Source: Wyeomyia smithii (lineage: Eukaryota > Arthropoda > Insecta > Diptera > Culicidae). From it: 64,000 nucleotides of DNA. The notes beneath the pieces are model-generated. The model saw only the letters and a program-made list of their open reading frames with translations, had not been told where the DNA came from and made no database searches. Shown in pieces: positions 36,140 through 48,627 of the stretch (positions within the stretch are counted from its first letter, which is position 1; each line of letters starts with the position of its first letter). Made by a program: the position numbers and the translations under genes. Location of the stretch: positions 434,001 to 498,000 of the forward strand of contig NC_073696.1 of assembly GCF_029784165.1 (NCBI RefSeq). The letters run 5' to 3'.

Positions 36140-37190
36140 GTATTGCTTCAGGGAGCGGCTTTTATGCTTTTTGAAACCTCCTGGCACTATCAAGTCTTCT
36201 AGCTAATTAGCGAACTAACCTGGATACTGGCAGTTAGCTAATACTGGCGTGTCGGTGGTCAACCTGTCGCCCTCCAGATGTTCGGGTCTTCACACATCAT
36301 TCGAACTAGGCCGTCCGGACTAGTGTCTGGCCCACTCATTACCATCATGTTACTCCGCGCACGCGAAAAACAAGGACATACGAAGGAAACAGACTCAGCA
36401 GTCTCTTCCGCATCCACGCACTCGGGGCACATGGGGGACCACGCATGCCCTAACCTGTGTAGATACTGTCCGAAGCAGCCATGACCTGACAGGACCTGTG
36501 TAAGGTGGAAGTTAACTTTTCTATGGCGCCTCCCGCCCCATCCGGATACCACCGGAATAAGTCGGTGCGTCCATCTACCTTTCGCGGAATTGGACCATTT
36601 CTGCTGCCATCTGATCATCGATAATGATCTTCTTGTACTGCGTATGCCTCTTGTCACGTTGGTCGAAGCATTCTACGTCCTCCTTAATGGCTAGTAAGTA
36701 ATCGATTCGGGAAGTAATTTTCCAGAATCTTGTACACGTTCTACACGCTATCGAACGCATTCTTCACGTCAAGAGAGACGATTGCGCAATAGCGTATGCC
36801 CCTTCTCTTGCGCTGGAGTGCTACCTCCACCGTCTTGGTGACGAAAAGGATAACATTCAGCATGGACGAGCGCTTCCGGAAACCGAACCAGTTACTTGCC
36901 TCACCTGTTGAGAAAAATCCTCTCAAGCGCCTTGCCCTTGTCTAGCACAGGCAGACAGGCCCGCTTCCACCTCTCCAGGAAAAGGTAGTCATCCACGTAC
37001 CACTGCCCGAAACAGCCCGGAGGTTGTTTTTATCGCCAGCCTGATTGCCAGGTTAGGAGTTCCATCCGATCCCGGCGCCTTGCTCACCTTACCTATTTCA
37101 CCCTGGATGACTGGATCATCAAGAAATTCCATAAGGGCGAAGACGCGGTGCTCTGGCCGCATCTAGCGTCGGCTTGTTATTCGGAGCGAT
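36140..37190 (-). pseudogene. R1-clade non-LTR retrotransposon fragment (RT and C-terminus)
   Basis: Reading the minus strand, KAPGSDGTPNLAI (near 37085) is the RT fingers motif. FGFRKRSSMLN and YCAIVSLDVKNAFDS (about 36885-36745) are the regions before and at palm motif A with its catalytic Asp. The gene then jumps, by deletion, to the C-terminal WTHRLIPVVSGWGGRRH, HLTQVLSGHGCFGQYLHRLG and CPECVDAEETAES (36600-36370), with the Cys/His knuckle typical of R1/I-type ORF2. It stops at 36259. Motif C with its Asp pair is missing. Two or more frameshifts are present. This is a dead fragment and its target site cannot be judged. Confidence 0.82.
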
Positions 37191-37794
37191 CGTTGTAGGA
37201 GGTAGAGCGGCTGAACACTAGGCTCTGATCAGACCGTGGTTTATGTCAGAAGAAACTGATATTTATATGAGATAATATTTTACGCTATTGGATGTGCATC
37301 TCCAATGACCCCTGTATGCTGATGAATAAGGACGCCTGCCGGTCCAGAACATAGATCATTGAAAGGACGGATATACTCTCTGACACTCCACAAGCATCAC
37401 AGGAATGGATATTTTATGCATGAAAATTAATGAAAAATAATACTAGACGAAATCTCGATATTGTAATTTTACTTTGCGCCTTCTACAGTGTGAGTGGTAA
37501 GATAGGGCGTCGAATGATTTTTATAGGGTATGCGCTCGAATGTCAACACGTCACAAATTTGAAACAATAACTTGTACTTATCTAACTGAAACCATTGAAT
37601 TCGTTGCATATTCGAACGCCTCCTCAGTCTGTAGTATCTACACACTCGAAACACTCTAGTTTTAGCACAAAGAACTGGTGAAAAAATATATACGAAAACA
37701 AAATCAATGAACATTTCAGAATGGTCCGTAACCGGGCTTCCAGCGAAGTTTTTTTTTATTATACCGGAACAAGAGCGTTGTACGGACTTCACGT

Positions 37795-38410
37795 CGACTT
37801 TTCGGATGCATTTATTTTGATTCTAGCAATCAATTGCTTTTGATCTCCAGTCATTTTTGCCCTGAAGGAGCTTGAAATCCCAAAGAAATCTTCGATTGGG
37901 CGAGATTCAGGTAGATTCGTTGGGTTGCGTATTTGAGGGTACAAATGGAGTCGAATTGCTGTCCAGGAACGTTGGTATGGTATGGTGTTTTTTTTATTCT
38001 CGCTTATTTTCCGTCGGTCTAGTTTCGCCACTGTTATTGTGCCAATCACCGACGCCCAGGGAGGCGACTACACCCAGGACCCTAACTTACGACCCGTTGA
38101 TTAACGGACCGGCGCCTACGGCTTTACTTCCTCATGCGATGGAAGGCGTGATCCCAGATAATTTTTCGCTCCAGGAAATCTCTCAGTGTCGGCTAGGGTT
38201 AAATCTGGATCACGCCACCCCACAACCATCGACACCTATGTCGGCGGTGGGATTCGAACCCAGGCCACCAGCGTGGTTGGCGTAGACTTTACTAACTACG
38301 CTAGGCGCTCCGCCTTCAGTATGGTGTTTCTGATGAAATGGGATTCAAATATTTGTTCTGATATACATCTTGATTGATAGCCAATCCACTATGCCTTAAC
38401 CATGACTTAA
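37795..38410 (-). pseudogene. Tc1/mariner-type transposase C-terminus, split by a SINE
   Basis: Minus-strand reading gives SGLAINQDVYQNKYLNPI (about 38395-38340), then the SINE insertion (37991-38318), then RSWTAIRLHLYPQIRNPTNL and ESRPIEDFFG (about 37970-37875). The RPIEDFF block is the region around the last catalytic acidic residue in IS630/Tc1/mariner enzymes. The frame stays open to a stop near 37789. The N-terminal part is not visible, and the central part with the second Asp is deleted. The family differs from the copies at 35.6 and 52.7 kb. Confidence 0.72.
37991..38318 (-). repeat. tRNA-derived SINE (family A), complete, 328 bp
   Basis: On the minus strand it has an A-box-like cctagcgtagttagtaaag, a B-box ggttcgaatcc at the canonical distance (near 38254), a body, and a 3' end ggaaaataagcgagaata with an A tail. 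It is flanked by an 11-bp direct repeat, gtatggtgttt, at 37980-37990 and 38319-38329. It is inserted in the transposase fragment above. A 5'-truncated member of the same family is at 12066-12158. Confidence 0.88.
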
Positions 38411-39599
38411 GGCCCGAACGGCGTAATGACGTCTTCTCCATACAGATTAGAAGGTGTAATCGCACCTCCCGTTGGGACACCATCTATCCAGAACCTTCCA
38501 ACTTCGCAAAGAAAGTGATCGCCCGCCGCCTCCTACTGCGTACTTGACTGCCTTCCGTCCACGCGGCCTTGTGTCGCCTTCTATTGACGAAGGCGCTGGC
38601 AACACCGTGTTGAATCATTTTCGGTCTGCTGGTGATTCGAGAAGTATGTTGTTTTTTTTTTCCTTCAACAAACAAAAATTAATATAATTTGAAAGGAATG
38701 TCGACAAGAAGGTGTGCCAACGGCGGAGCTCGAGACGGCGCGATAGCGCTTTCCGTGTAGACGAGCGAAAGGTGGTAGAAGCTAGAAGGCACATTGGAAG
38801 GTTTCAAGAACTTACTGACAATTTTCGTAAGGAAGGCGTTGTCACGCCGTGTGTGCATTCGGGCCTTCGGACAAGAAGAAAAAAGTTCTTTTTGTTCACT
38901 ACTTTAGCCAAAATTTTTGTGCAGTTCAGTTAAAACTGTACAACACGTTTGCGTGAAGCTTTCTGTCTTGTAGCAATTTTAAATAGAACTGTGTTATGCA
39001 TGCACATAAACTCTCATTTCACTCTTAGTGTGTTTGTTGTGGAGTGAGTGAGCTTCAGAAAAATCCAAAACTTTATTTGTCACCCGTTATTTACTAAGAT
39101 CAAAAATGGTCGATCAAAATGATTGCCCGTTTTTTTAGGAATTGCACTAATTAACTAATAATTAGATTAAAAATGTAGGTAATGCTGCAAAGACCAAGCG
39201 TCAAAAAGAAATTTCATAATTGAAATATGAGTGGTAAAGAATGTTTTGTATAAGAGAAACAAATCACACTACTAGGTGAATTAGTTCGTGTTTTTTATTT
39301 CGATCTTGCTGTCAAATTGATCACCCAATAACATTAAACGGTATTTTTGTATTCGAAACCAGATAGCCTTACAGCCTATCGCGTGCCACCTAATCGAGAG
39401 GGAAAGAGAAACACCAAGCTAAGGTTTGAAGTTGCATTTCCTAAGCGTAGGGCCGGGGAAAGAAGTAAAGTTTTGATGACCCCACCCGCGAGGCAAACAT
39501 ATAAAACAAATGATTAGTCGACTCAGGTCATAGTTGGAACGAAGTGAGTTTGGACAAAAAATGGAAGCAATTTTAACAATTTTAATCATCAAACTTCGA
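38411..39599. other. Unassigned sequence
   Basis: A GC-richer block (38460-38880) has short frames on both strands and may be another degraded transposon, but I can name nothing in it. The rest is AT-rich spacer. Confidence 0.3.
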
Positions 39600-39900
39600 T
39601 CATATCGATGACTCTACCGTGGCAGAGATTTCGACTGAAATTCGTTTACTTATTATCGCCCCAGCCAATGTCTCGCAGCGTTGCCCTCACTAGAAAATTT
39701 TGCACCCAAGGCCAAGGGCGCTCGGGACCTTTGTCGCCTGTCGCCGTCGTCACGCGAAATTTATTATCCGCTCTCTCCTCTATATCTCATAACTGGCCGT
39801 TGCTATGCTGCATTCCATGGGTAAGCTCACCGTGGATGCCATCGGGCCGAGGCGAGGGCTTCCTAAGTAGATTTATAGCATCCCATCAATGAGCTTTACC
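39600..39900 (-). pseudogene. Possible reverse transcriptase scrap
   Basis: On the minus strand the stretch near 39870-39810 reads AINLLRKPSPRPDGIHGEL, resembling the fingers motif of non-LTR reverse transcriptases (K.PGPDGI..E), with one altered residue. Beyond this the frame has a stop and no second motif. The region is GC-rich compared with its flanks, which fits foreign origin. The plus-strand 94-codon frame here (39608-39892) is probably its shadow. Confidence 0.3.
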
Positions 39901-42900
39901 CCATAGCACTGCTAGCCAGGGCAGAGAAGGATACTCGGTGCCATGCTTTATGTTGATTGCCGTTTTGATTTTGCACCTGGTGGGTGCTCGAGAAAAGAAG
40001 ATAATTCCACACGTGGATTAAATTTAATGAGCTTGTGTTTACTGCTGCTGTGGTCGGGCAAGCGACGGGTGAAGTTTGTAACCGGTATCAATCCCTACGC
40101 TTTTGTTTCTAGCTGCTCTACGGAAAATAGCTATTTTGAGAGTGCTTTGTTTCGATCCTTGTTAGTGTTAGTTAGTTTCCCAAGTTGAGCATCGTTTACA
40201 GGAAAATAGAAGCGACTGTAAATTATAAAGTTTTGCTAGCTGAAAAGTTTGTGAAAAATGGGTCATGACCTCAACCCCAAGATGCGATTAGCCTTTCCAC
40301 ACGTGTCTGTTTGTAAATGCAAGACGTAATCGTTAAATTGAAATCTCCATAAAATGATTCATTTTTATGACAGTAAATTGCTCCCGGTCTTTACCTCCGC
40401 GACTGATCTGCATTGAAACGATAGCAGTTAACTTTTCGTCGCTTGCCACTAATAAACTCTAAATCGGCTAACCCACCAGAAACATCTGGTGGGCATAAGC
40501 CAATGTTCTTTGGTTTCCTTACCAACAATCCAGTGGTTACCCCTCTAGAAGATTTGTCCCATATTGTTTTACGTGCCATTTGCTGCTCATTCGTACGTGT
40601 CATCTTTTATCTTCCTAGCTCTGCGACCCGTGAAGTGTCAAAAGATAAACACCAATTGGTGACCCATTTGTCACAGATGTAGGAACATTTTTTCTATCCT
40701 ATTCCACAAAACCCATACCGAATCGTAGTGCCTTATGCTTCTCAACAACCGACGTGCATTATTATCGGTTTGTTTTTCCTTTCGTCGCCGTCATCCTTTT
40801 TCCGTAAATCACCATCTGCGCCCTTCTGAGGTACCACCTAATGAGTCTTTAATTGAGCACCTCGAGACGATGCCATGCCACGCTTACTCGCGGTGTGATC
40901 AGAATCGGGTGCACAATTGAAAAAGCAACTGACGTTTTGACGATACCAAGGTAACCGAAGGACCGATATTAATTGGAAACGGTCAACAAGATGCATTAAC
41001 CTTGAAGTGATAATCGCTGCGTAATCGGGCTTTTTTTCTTTCTTTTTATTCGCTTGTATGACTAGAATCAGATAATATTGCTCTTCATTGATGTCAGTCC
41101 AGAAATAAATTCCATGGAATTAACGTTAGATGGATTGGAATTTATGGCCACACATCCATGCAGGGAAGTGAAATGCTTTTCAATTCCGCTGGCCAGGTTA
41201 CTAATATGTGTGTTTGTTTTCCGCACAATTAACAACAGTCAAGAGGGATTCGCATTCACATCTGTTTTCATCGCTTCACAATGCAGTATGCAATGTTCAA
41301 GTGAATGCCGAGAGTAGCCTGGAAGGGGATCAATTTAATTACTGCTACAATGTTCATATCCTTGCAGAACACAATACTAGGGAATTAAACTGAATGACCA
41401 GCTACATGTGCATTATTTTATTCTACTAATCGCGTTGTTGCAATGGAAACGTTTCCCGCAATCAGTGGTCCTTTTGTGTGTAATTCACTGCAACAGGAAT
41501 CAAAAGGGCGGAAAAGTGTAAACGATTGTTTTCTGTCAGAGCTTGTGCAAATTTTCCATCAGTCACTCCTTTCCGAGTCCTGCGGCAGATCAATCATCGT
41601 TGTGCGAGGATAGACATCTTACTATAAGCGGTGCTTGATGATGAATAACGATACTTGCGGGAGATTAACGCTTATTGCATCGATGTTGGTTTCCCGATCA
41701 ATATAGATGGTGCAATGATAAAAAAAAGTAATAGGCTTCTTCCATCATTGTGCATTGCCTCACTCGTATCCCTCCGAAGCCGTAGAAAGGATAAGTCAAC
41801 ACATAATTTTCTCGGATGAGATGCGGATGGTTATTCAACATTTTATTGCGTGGTTTTTTTTCCCTTGTCAGAAACCGATATCACAACTGGATCGGTTAGC
41901 ATCAAGGAGAGTTGTGTTTATAATACATGATGCGCCTCGGTCATTAATTAATTATCGTTCCTGCCTAGATGCTAGATGACCTGCCTAAAGCGATGATGAG
42001 GGAAATTTATGGCGGTGAAGATTTATAAAGGAAGCCTGTGGTACGCTTTAATTGACGTTTCTTCACCTGCCAATTCGTTATTGAAAATAATTTATTTTCC
42101 TAGTTGTAGTTTTTTCGTGGCGTTCTGAATCCAAATGGCACGTGCCAAGCTTAAGAAAGCATGTGGTATGCGAATGACTCGTGTGTAGAATGACTAATGA
42201 TTAAATTATAATAATGCACTTGATTATATGCGCATGATATTAGCCCATTCACCCTTAATATGCCCTGGTCCACTGCTAGTCATCCTAGTTTAGGATTCGA
42301 CATCAAAAATGCTGTTTGACCATTATGTATCGCAACAGTAGCGGAAAATCAAAATTCTGTCTATCCGAAAGCATAGCCACATAATTTCCAACAAACCTGA
42401 ATTTTTCATATATGGTTGCTACTGACAATTTCATACTTAAAAATATTTTTAACTTCCACGTGTTGATGAATACCGACGAATTCAAACGGGTAATTACAAC
42501 CACCAAAAATCGTAGTATGCATTCCCAGTCGCCGCCAGCGAAAACAAAACAAACCACACCCTCTCACGATGTCAACAGAAATATCAAAGCAAACGACGCT
42601 GTAGGAAAGCATGCCAAACACAGGTGTGAAGATGTCACTTTATCCTCGTTCTCGCCTTATGCGCCACAGCACGACACGCTATAATCCTACACGGAATAAG
42701 AAAGAGAAAGAGTCACCGTAGGCGGCTGCGGCGGCATTCTTGAAGCGATCTTTTAAGTATTTGTGTTACTCAAACAGGTGGGGGCGTTTGGTTTTCTATG
42801 ATCAATGTGAATATTGTTACTTCCGTGCTTAATAAAGAATCGTAGTGCATTTTCAGCGTTTCCTTTTTTTGCTCAAGACTGTGTGCAACAGCTGGCTACA

Positions 42901-44147
42901 TCTGTCACTGCCGCAAAACAAACTGTTTTCAAAACAATAGTCGACTAATAAAGCAGCAATTCATAAATCACGTGCTTTCGAAATATTTTTCAACTGGATC
43001 CGGTTAAAAAAAAAACTATCAATTTTTCTGTTTCATTTTATCAGATCCTAGTCTATTCTCTAGAAGCAGCAAAAAAAGATGAAATATTTGGACGTGAGAA
43101 TATAATTACTTTTACCTCGCTAAAAAGCGTTGTTTTTAAAGCATTGAAATATGATAAATGTCCCTGCTCTCAATATCGAACCCTTTCGAGCAAAGCCCGC
43201 GTAATATAGGGAGCCGAGGGACGCACGCACAATACGGCAACATCACGAGCGAAAGGGTGAAAAGGCTGCTGCAACAGATCGGAGCCAGCTTCGATTTTTT
43301 ACTCCTTCTCATGCGGACGTTGAAATGATGGCCACTTCGGAAACTGAGAACGAAGTTATACATGTACAGTAGATAGAATTTGCCCGGTTTATTCTCACTT
43401 GTCCGACGAAGACGAGCGTCGACGAAGGGTGGTGACCGTTTGAACCCAGCAAAAGTGGTCCTATTCGTTGCAGCAAAGAATATCCTATTTCACCTAGTCT
43501 ATTGCAGACTATAGATAGCGGCAGGGAATTTAATATTTTTAATTACGACAAAATGATTTGCCGGTCAAATAAGCAACGAAAGCCATAATGGTAACCCGAT
43601 TTTCCCCTAGCCCTAACTGGATAAGCAGCATGAACGCGAACAGCTTCATGACTGGCAATTTTCGAACCAATGAAAAGTCTATGATTTGACACTTTTTTGA
43701 TTTTGCTAACGATGACAAATAATCTTAAAGAAACCTCCTCTAATTTTGGTTGAATTGATTTAATTGAAAAAATCGGCAATTGTGACAGTTAACGCATAAG
43801 CAAAACGAATTTTATTCTTTACAAGTTTGCCTTTCATAGATGTTAATTTCAAACCAGTTCCGGTGCTTGGGTTTTTACGGTAACTTTGAAGCAGCGGTTT
43901 TAGTTATAAACTGAGAGTTATAAAGGGAGAGAAACTTCAACAGCTTCATAAGCTTTCAGCTTCTACTCGAAAATAAGGCATCTATGGTCAATGACGCTTT
44001 TGAACTTAGTTAAGCTTTCTCTATACACCACGCTTTCATTGGGTTGACATGCAGTGCCTCTATGTGTGAAGTGAAAAAACGTGAAAAGTTTGACGAGCTT
44101 TCAACGCTTAGTGCTTTCTTACTGCTTCATATCGAATCCTTTTTTGC
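39901..44147. other. Long non-coding stretch
   Basis: Frames near 40391-40682, 41078-41393, 42303-42684 and 43136-43779 are short, overlap on opposite strands and show no motif or paired splice sites. Nothing is supported as a gene. Confidence 0.35.
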
Positions 44148-44180
44148 GGTGTAGCTCGTTTTTGGTTAACGAGCTACACC
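44148..44180. repeat. Perfect 13-bp stem hairpin
   Basis: ggtgtagctcgtt and aacgagctacacc are exact inverted copies around a 7-nt loop (tttggtt). A related word, gggtgtagcttcg, recurs near 44252. It is too short for a microRNA precursor. It may be the fused end of a MITE or a palindromic protein site. Confidence 0.7.
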
Positions 44181-45150
44181 TGAAATACTATTCTCCTACC
44201 CAACGTAGAACGCAAAAGAATCACAGTGTCGTTTGCAAATACCAATAACTGGGTGTAGCTTCGTTTGTCTTTTCTTGTTGCAGAATTAGTGTGAGCTTCG
44301 CCGCAGAAAAGAATTCGACATCAGTTAACAACCAACGAACAGAAACTTGCATGCATGCATGAAAAAAGCTTCTCAACTTGGTGGTGTATTTTTCCGTTTC
44401 TGTTTTCGAGCTTCAATTGCATGCAACATTCATCTTGCTTGCTACATAAAAGTGCACTTTTGTTCGCTTTTACTCGTATAATACAGAGCAAAGCTCCATC
44501 AGCAGCTGTTACCTCCTATTGCACTGTCTTCTTTATGATGTCATTTATATTACAAAATTACCACTAGCACACATTTTCACTCACAGACAGGATGTCAACC
44601 GTGCATCGTCGACTTCACGACATCGGCACCTACTTAGTTGATGTCATTTGCATTCGAGCATTTGAAAGACGCTACATCTCTAATGGTAATGTGAAATTGA
44701 CTAAATTTCTTCCCGTTGCTGCAGATGATGTTTTTATCAATCTTGCTGCTATGGTAACTTTTTTGTCACTTATCGTTAGTTAAACAGTAACATGAGATTA
44801 TGAGGACAACATTTTAATAGAAACAAAAGGTTAAATCGCTTTCGCTGTGCGAACGATTTGCAAACATAAAATGTTTTACTCTGCGATTGTGTTTGCTTTT
44901 CGCCTTTTGTGCTTTATTTTGATTAACCTTGTGCCCATGGAGGAAATTGGAAGAATTATGAAATTACACAAAAAATACTATCGACATTTCTTTTATAATT
45001 GAAATCAAAAAGAAAAAATATGAAAAACACGAATTGATCTAGCTACCGGTGTTACCTGACCTTCCTCATTCGAAATCTTTTATTATATTATTCCAACATG
45101 CATTCACACAAACGAATATACGTACACGCACATCAACACATATACTCACA
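44181..45150. other. Spacer, no supported gene
   Basis: Two plus-strand frames with ATG (44355-44567 and 44592-44783) lack motifs and splice context. CA-rich sequence at 45110-45150 is the target of the hAT element. Confidence 0.35.
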
Positions 45151-45418
45151 CAGGGGCGGACGAAGGGTAATTCGAGCTGCAGGCGAAAATTGATTTGGCG
45201 CCCCCTCCTGCTCATCATTGTGAAGTTTATGTTATGAGCATATTTAAAGAAGTAGGCACTGCCAGGCAGCCGTTGAGAAGTTGATAACCTGCTGAACATT
45301 CAAATTATTATTATCATTCGAGTTTTAATTTTTCAAATTTTTGCTCACTCATTTGGCGTCCTTCGATGATTGACGAGCAAGAGACCACCTGCTTCGCCTT
45401 CGCGTTAATCCGCCCCTG
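45151..45418. mobile_element. hAT-type MITE, 268 bp
   Basis: The ends are caggggcgga and tccgcccctg, exact 10-bp inverted repeats, flanked by the perfect 8-bp duplication tactcaca (45143-45150 and 45419-45426). These are hAT superfamily features. There is no transposase. It is unrelated in its interior to the hAT MITE at 11326. Confidence 0.9.
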
Positions 45419-45426
45419 TACTCACA

Positions 45427-47469
45427 CATACGAATACACAGTCACACATATAAACATACAAATTTCGATAATTTTAGTTGCCTTCCGAATATTTTTTACC
45501 GGAAGCTCAATCTTTATGTTTGAGAGGTAGCAACCTACGAGGCAACTGGAACATTCATTTAACACTAGGACTGTGGAAAATCGTCCAACCATCTCTAAGA
45601 ATAGCAGGGTTTGTTAGGAAACAAAATTCTCGTAGTACCTGCTTTGGTTTTGTTTAAAAGAGTTTTAGGCAACAAAATTGTCTATATAAAAACTTATTTG
45701 TTTTTGTTTTTGTTTTTGAGAACAAAACAAAAATCAGTAAAAGAACTCAGAACTCATTCTTCCAGCATTTCAAAATAAAAATTTAGATAACTTCTTAAAA
45801 ACCATCTTTCGACAACTTTTTCCTCACTCTTGTCATTACGGTTATGGTAAATTCTAGGAGAAAGGCAAAGGAGTTAGAAAATTTACTCAATTGAAAAAAC
45901 TTAAGGCAACTAAATTGTAAAAAAAACTTGTTTTGAAAAAAAAAACTGAAAAGACCGATTTTTGTTTTCAAAATGAATTTATTCCAGTACAGGATCTCAA
46001 GAGAGCTAAAGATATAATTTTGAATTTCAACATTCATAAAAGAGAAAGTTTCCCATAAATAAAGTTCCGATTTTTAACGGAAATGGTTCCAACATAAATA
46101 CATAAATGAAGGGAGCATCGCAAGGAATAAAAAAAGCGAATAAAGCCATTGCAGAACGTGCCTTGATGGCCATGCGGAGGCGTCAGAACGTCGCAGCAAA
46201 AAAGAAATTATCAATGGAAATTGCCCTACGCTATGGAACCTCACGTACAACTGCACCTCTCAAACTATTTTATTACACCTACTTCTAACGTGAATGAAAC
46301 ATTACCCCAAACATAAACCATAGAACCGTTTCGAACCCATCCTTTTTAACCTTTTGTTCACTTCTTCCCAGATGTTGTCGATTGCAATCTTGAATGGCAA
46401 ATAAAAGAATAATATACCTACATGGATTGTATGCCTGTACCCACGCACGACTTATAATAGAGACAGTTCTTTGTTCACCGAAAGCTATCAACAGACAGAT
46501 TTGTGCTTGATTGTCAGAAAAGTGCACTTATCTTACAGTATTACACCCAGTTTGAAACTAGTTACGTGTCGTAACAGTAACAAAAAACACAATGGTGCAC
46601 CAGTTTTCAAGCACATTATTACTTGACATGTTAAATTACACATTTGTTTCAAACTCACATTTGAACGTTCGTGGTTCTTCAAAAATTTTGCCTGTGGATT
46701 TATCGTCGACCCATCTGAAATTACTAATTAATTGAAATTCGGTGCTCTTGAAATATGATATGGCCAAAAACATAATTCTAACGGTCAGAGGAAGTTTCGA
46801 CGAAACGTACGTGAAGTGGATTTTGAGCATAGATTTGCACCTATCGATAATAAATATCAGTGCCTTAGATTATCGATGTTTATTTGCGAGTAGGTAGGTG
46901 AATTGAATTTTTCGCAGTGTCAGTATTTTTGTTATCTTATGAAACATAGTAAGCGATGCTCATTGCGACGATGCATTAATTTTGTGTACCGTATTCAATG
47001 ACAGAACAGTGGAATGAATAAGGTGATTATTTAGTTTAGTTTAGTTAGTGATTATCGGTTCAAGTAGTGAAAGTCTATTCAGGCGATGTCACCGCACGGT
47101 GCAGTAAAAATTGTCGAATGAGGTAGCTTTGATTTTCCCTATTTTGAAATGATTTCCATTTTTGGCTATCAAAATCAATACGAGTGTTAATGTTTATCCG
47201 GTCGTTGTTCATCGGTTGTTTGGTATCATGAATATCAACGTTCGCATGGGTAGTAGATTATCAATACGAGGAAAGCTAATAAAACTACTTTTGAATATCA
47301 TGATAGTGAATATTCTCAGCACTGCTAAATATATAGACTGTTACAGATATTATAGGCACACTTTCAAAATAATAAAAAAGTAGTTGTATTGAATTTTAAT
47401 TCTTTTATTTGGTACACTGTATCATTTTTTGTGTCTTACACAACATTGCACTCTTATTTGATGAAAATC
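45427..47469. other. Non-coding stretch with one small basic ORF
   Basis: It includes an oligo(tttttg) run near 45700. A plus-strand ATG frame at 46106-46288 would give 60 residues rich in Lys, Arg and Ala (KKANKAIAERALMAMRRRQN), with no known match that I recall. It is recorded here rather than called. A 56-bp minus-strand segment (46659-46714) has good splice signals on both sides but is too short to judge. Confidence 0.3.
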
Positions 47470-48440
47470 TTTAATCATAAGCGAGACTTCTCACTTTTGC
47501 AAGAACATGACTCATAAGCTTCTGCACAGTTGCAATTCCCACCATTTTCACCACTTTTGGCCAATCTCTTTTATATTTTTCAGTTGGTTTTATGTATTTT
47601 CGAAGCTTTGACCATCGGCAATAAACGCTTCTGGAGACATTCCTTGATGTACTTCTGGGCGTTCATTGTTTCCGATGTGACGTACGGGCTAGATATTTTG
47701 CCGCACTAGCAAATTGCCTGCCACACCATGAACCTCTTGCCAAATTTTTTGGTGAAAATGGCTTTCTTCGTTTCGGGGATATCCTTATTCTGCTTACAGT
47801 GAAATATTGTGGTCCAGGAAGGTTTTTATAGTCCAATTTCACATACGTTTCATCGTCCATGATAGTGCACCCAGAACTTTTGCAAAATACTGAATCATAC
47901 AGTTTCCGGGCTCTTGGTTTGACAGAAGCGGCTTGATTTGGATTCCTTTTATGTTTTTTCTGCTTCCGGTACGTCTTGAACCCAAGCCGCTCTTTAGCAC
48001 GCCGAGATTAGACGTCGAGATCCCAATTTTTCTCGCCACATCCCGAACGGAAGCCGATGGTTTCTGCTTGTAGTCATCCCTGATTTTTTTTGTCGATAGC
48101 AGGTCTTACAGGGCGTGATTTCCGACCACTCCTCGGTGTATCTTCAAAACTACACTGTTCTCCATATTTTTTAATAGCTGTCCGTACCGCTCCTAAGCTC
48201 ACATCCTCTTCCTTGGTCGATTTTCGCAATGACATTCCACTCACAGTGCACCACTTGTGCACAATACTTTTTCTCTTCTCCGGAGTAAGACCACACTTTC
48301 TGAAAAGTAATCAGAAACTAAACCGTTTTTTGATGTTATGACGTACAGAAATGTGTAAACGAAAGGACGCAGCCAGTAGAATTTGAAACATTTCAATCGA
48401 TTCAAAATGACCGTTAACATTAGGTGTGCTTATAATTTCT
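47470..48440 (-). pseudogene. Tc1/mariner-type transposase, internally deleted
   Basis: The minus strand starts with a probable terminal repeat (agtctgttccagaaattata, about 48450-48430). The transposase N-terminus includes STKEEDVSLGAVRTAIKKYG and SGRKSRPVRPAIDKK (helix-turn-helix region), and then SASVRDVARKIGISTSNLGV. The first catalytic Asp is kept in MDDETYVKLDYKNLPG (near 47850). After KEC.QKRLLP the sequence jumps to the C-terminal tail, so the second and third catalytic positions are lost. Frameshifts occur near 47860 and 48080. The DDETYVKLD signature points to the mosquito DD37E-like mariner group, which is close to but distinct from the copies at 35.6 and 52.7 kb. Confidence 0.8.
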
Positions 48441-48627
48441 GGAACAGACTATAGTACAATACAAACAAGACAATGGTGCTGCTCTTACAACCGATGAGTA
48501 CCGTGGATTTTATTGAAAAAGACCTCGTGAAATAAAATAATTACTCAGGTTGACTAACGGTCAGAGCTGTGAGATCTCTGAAAAATGCGTACAGAATGTA
48601 ACAGAATGATCTTATTGAATATGTTAC

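Noticed and set aside
46659..46714. 56-bp minus-strand exon between good splice sites
   Set aside because: Two frames are open, no partner fits with certainty, and the length is too short to show coding bias.
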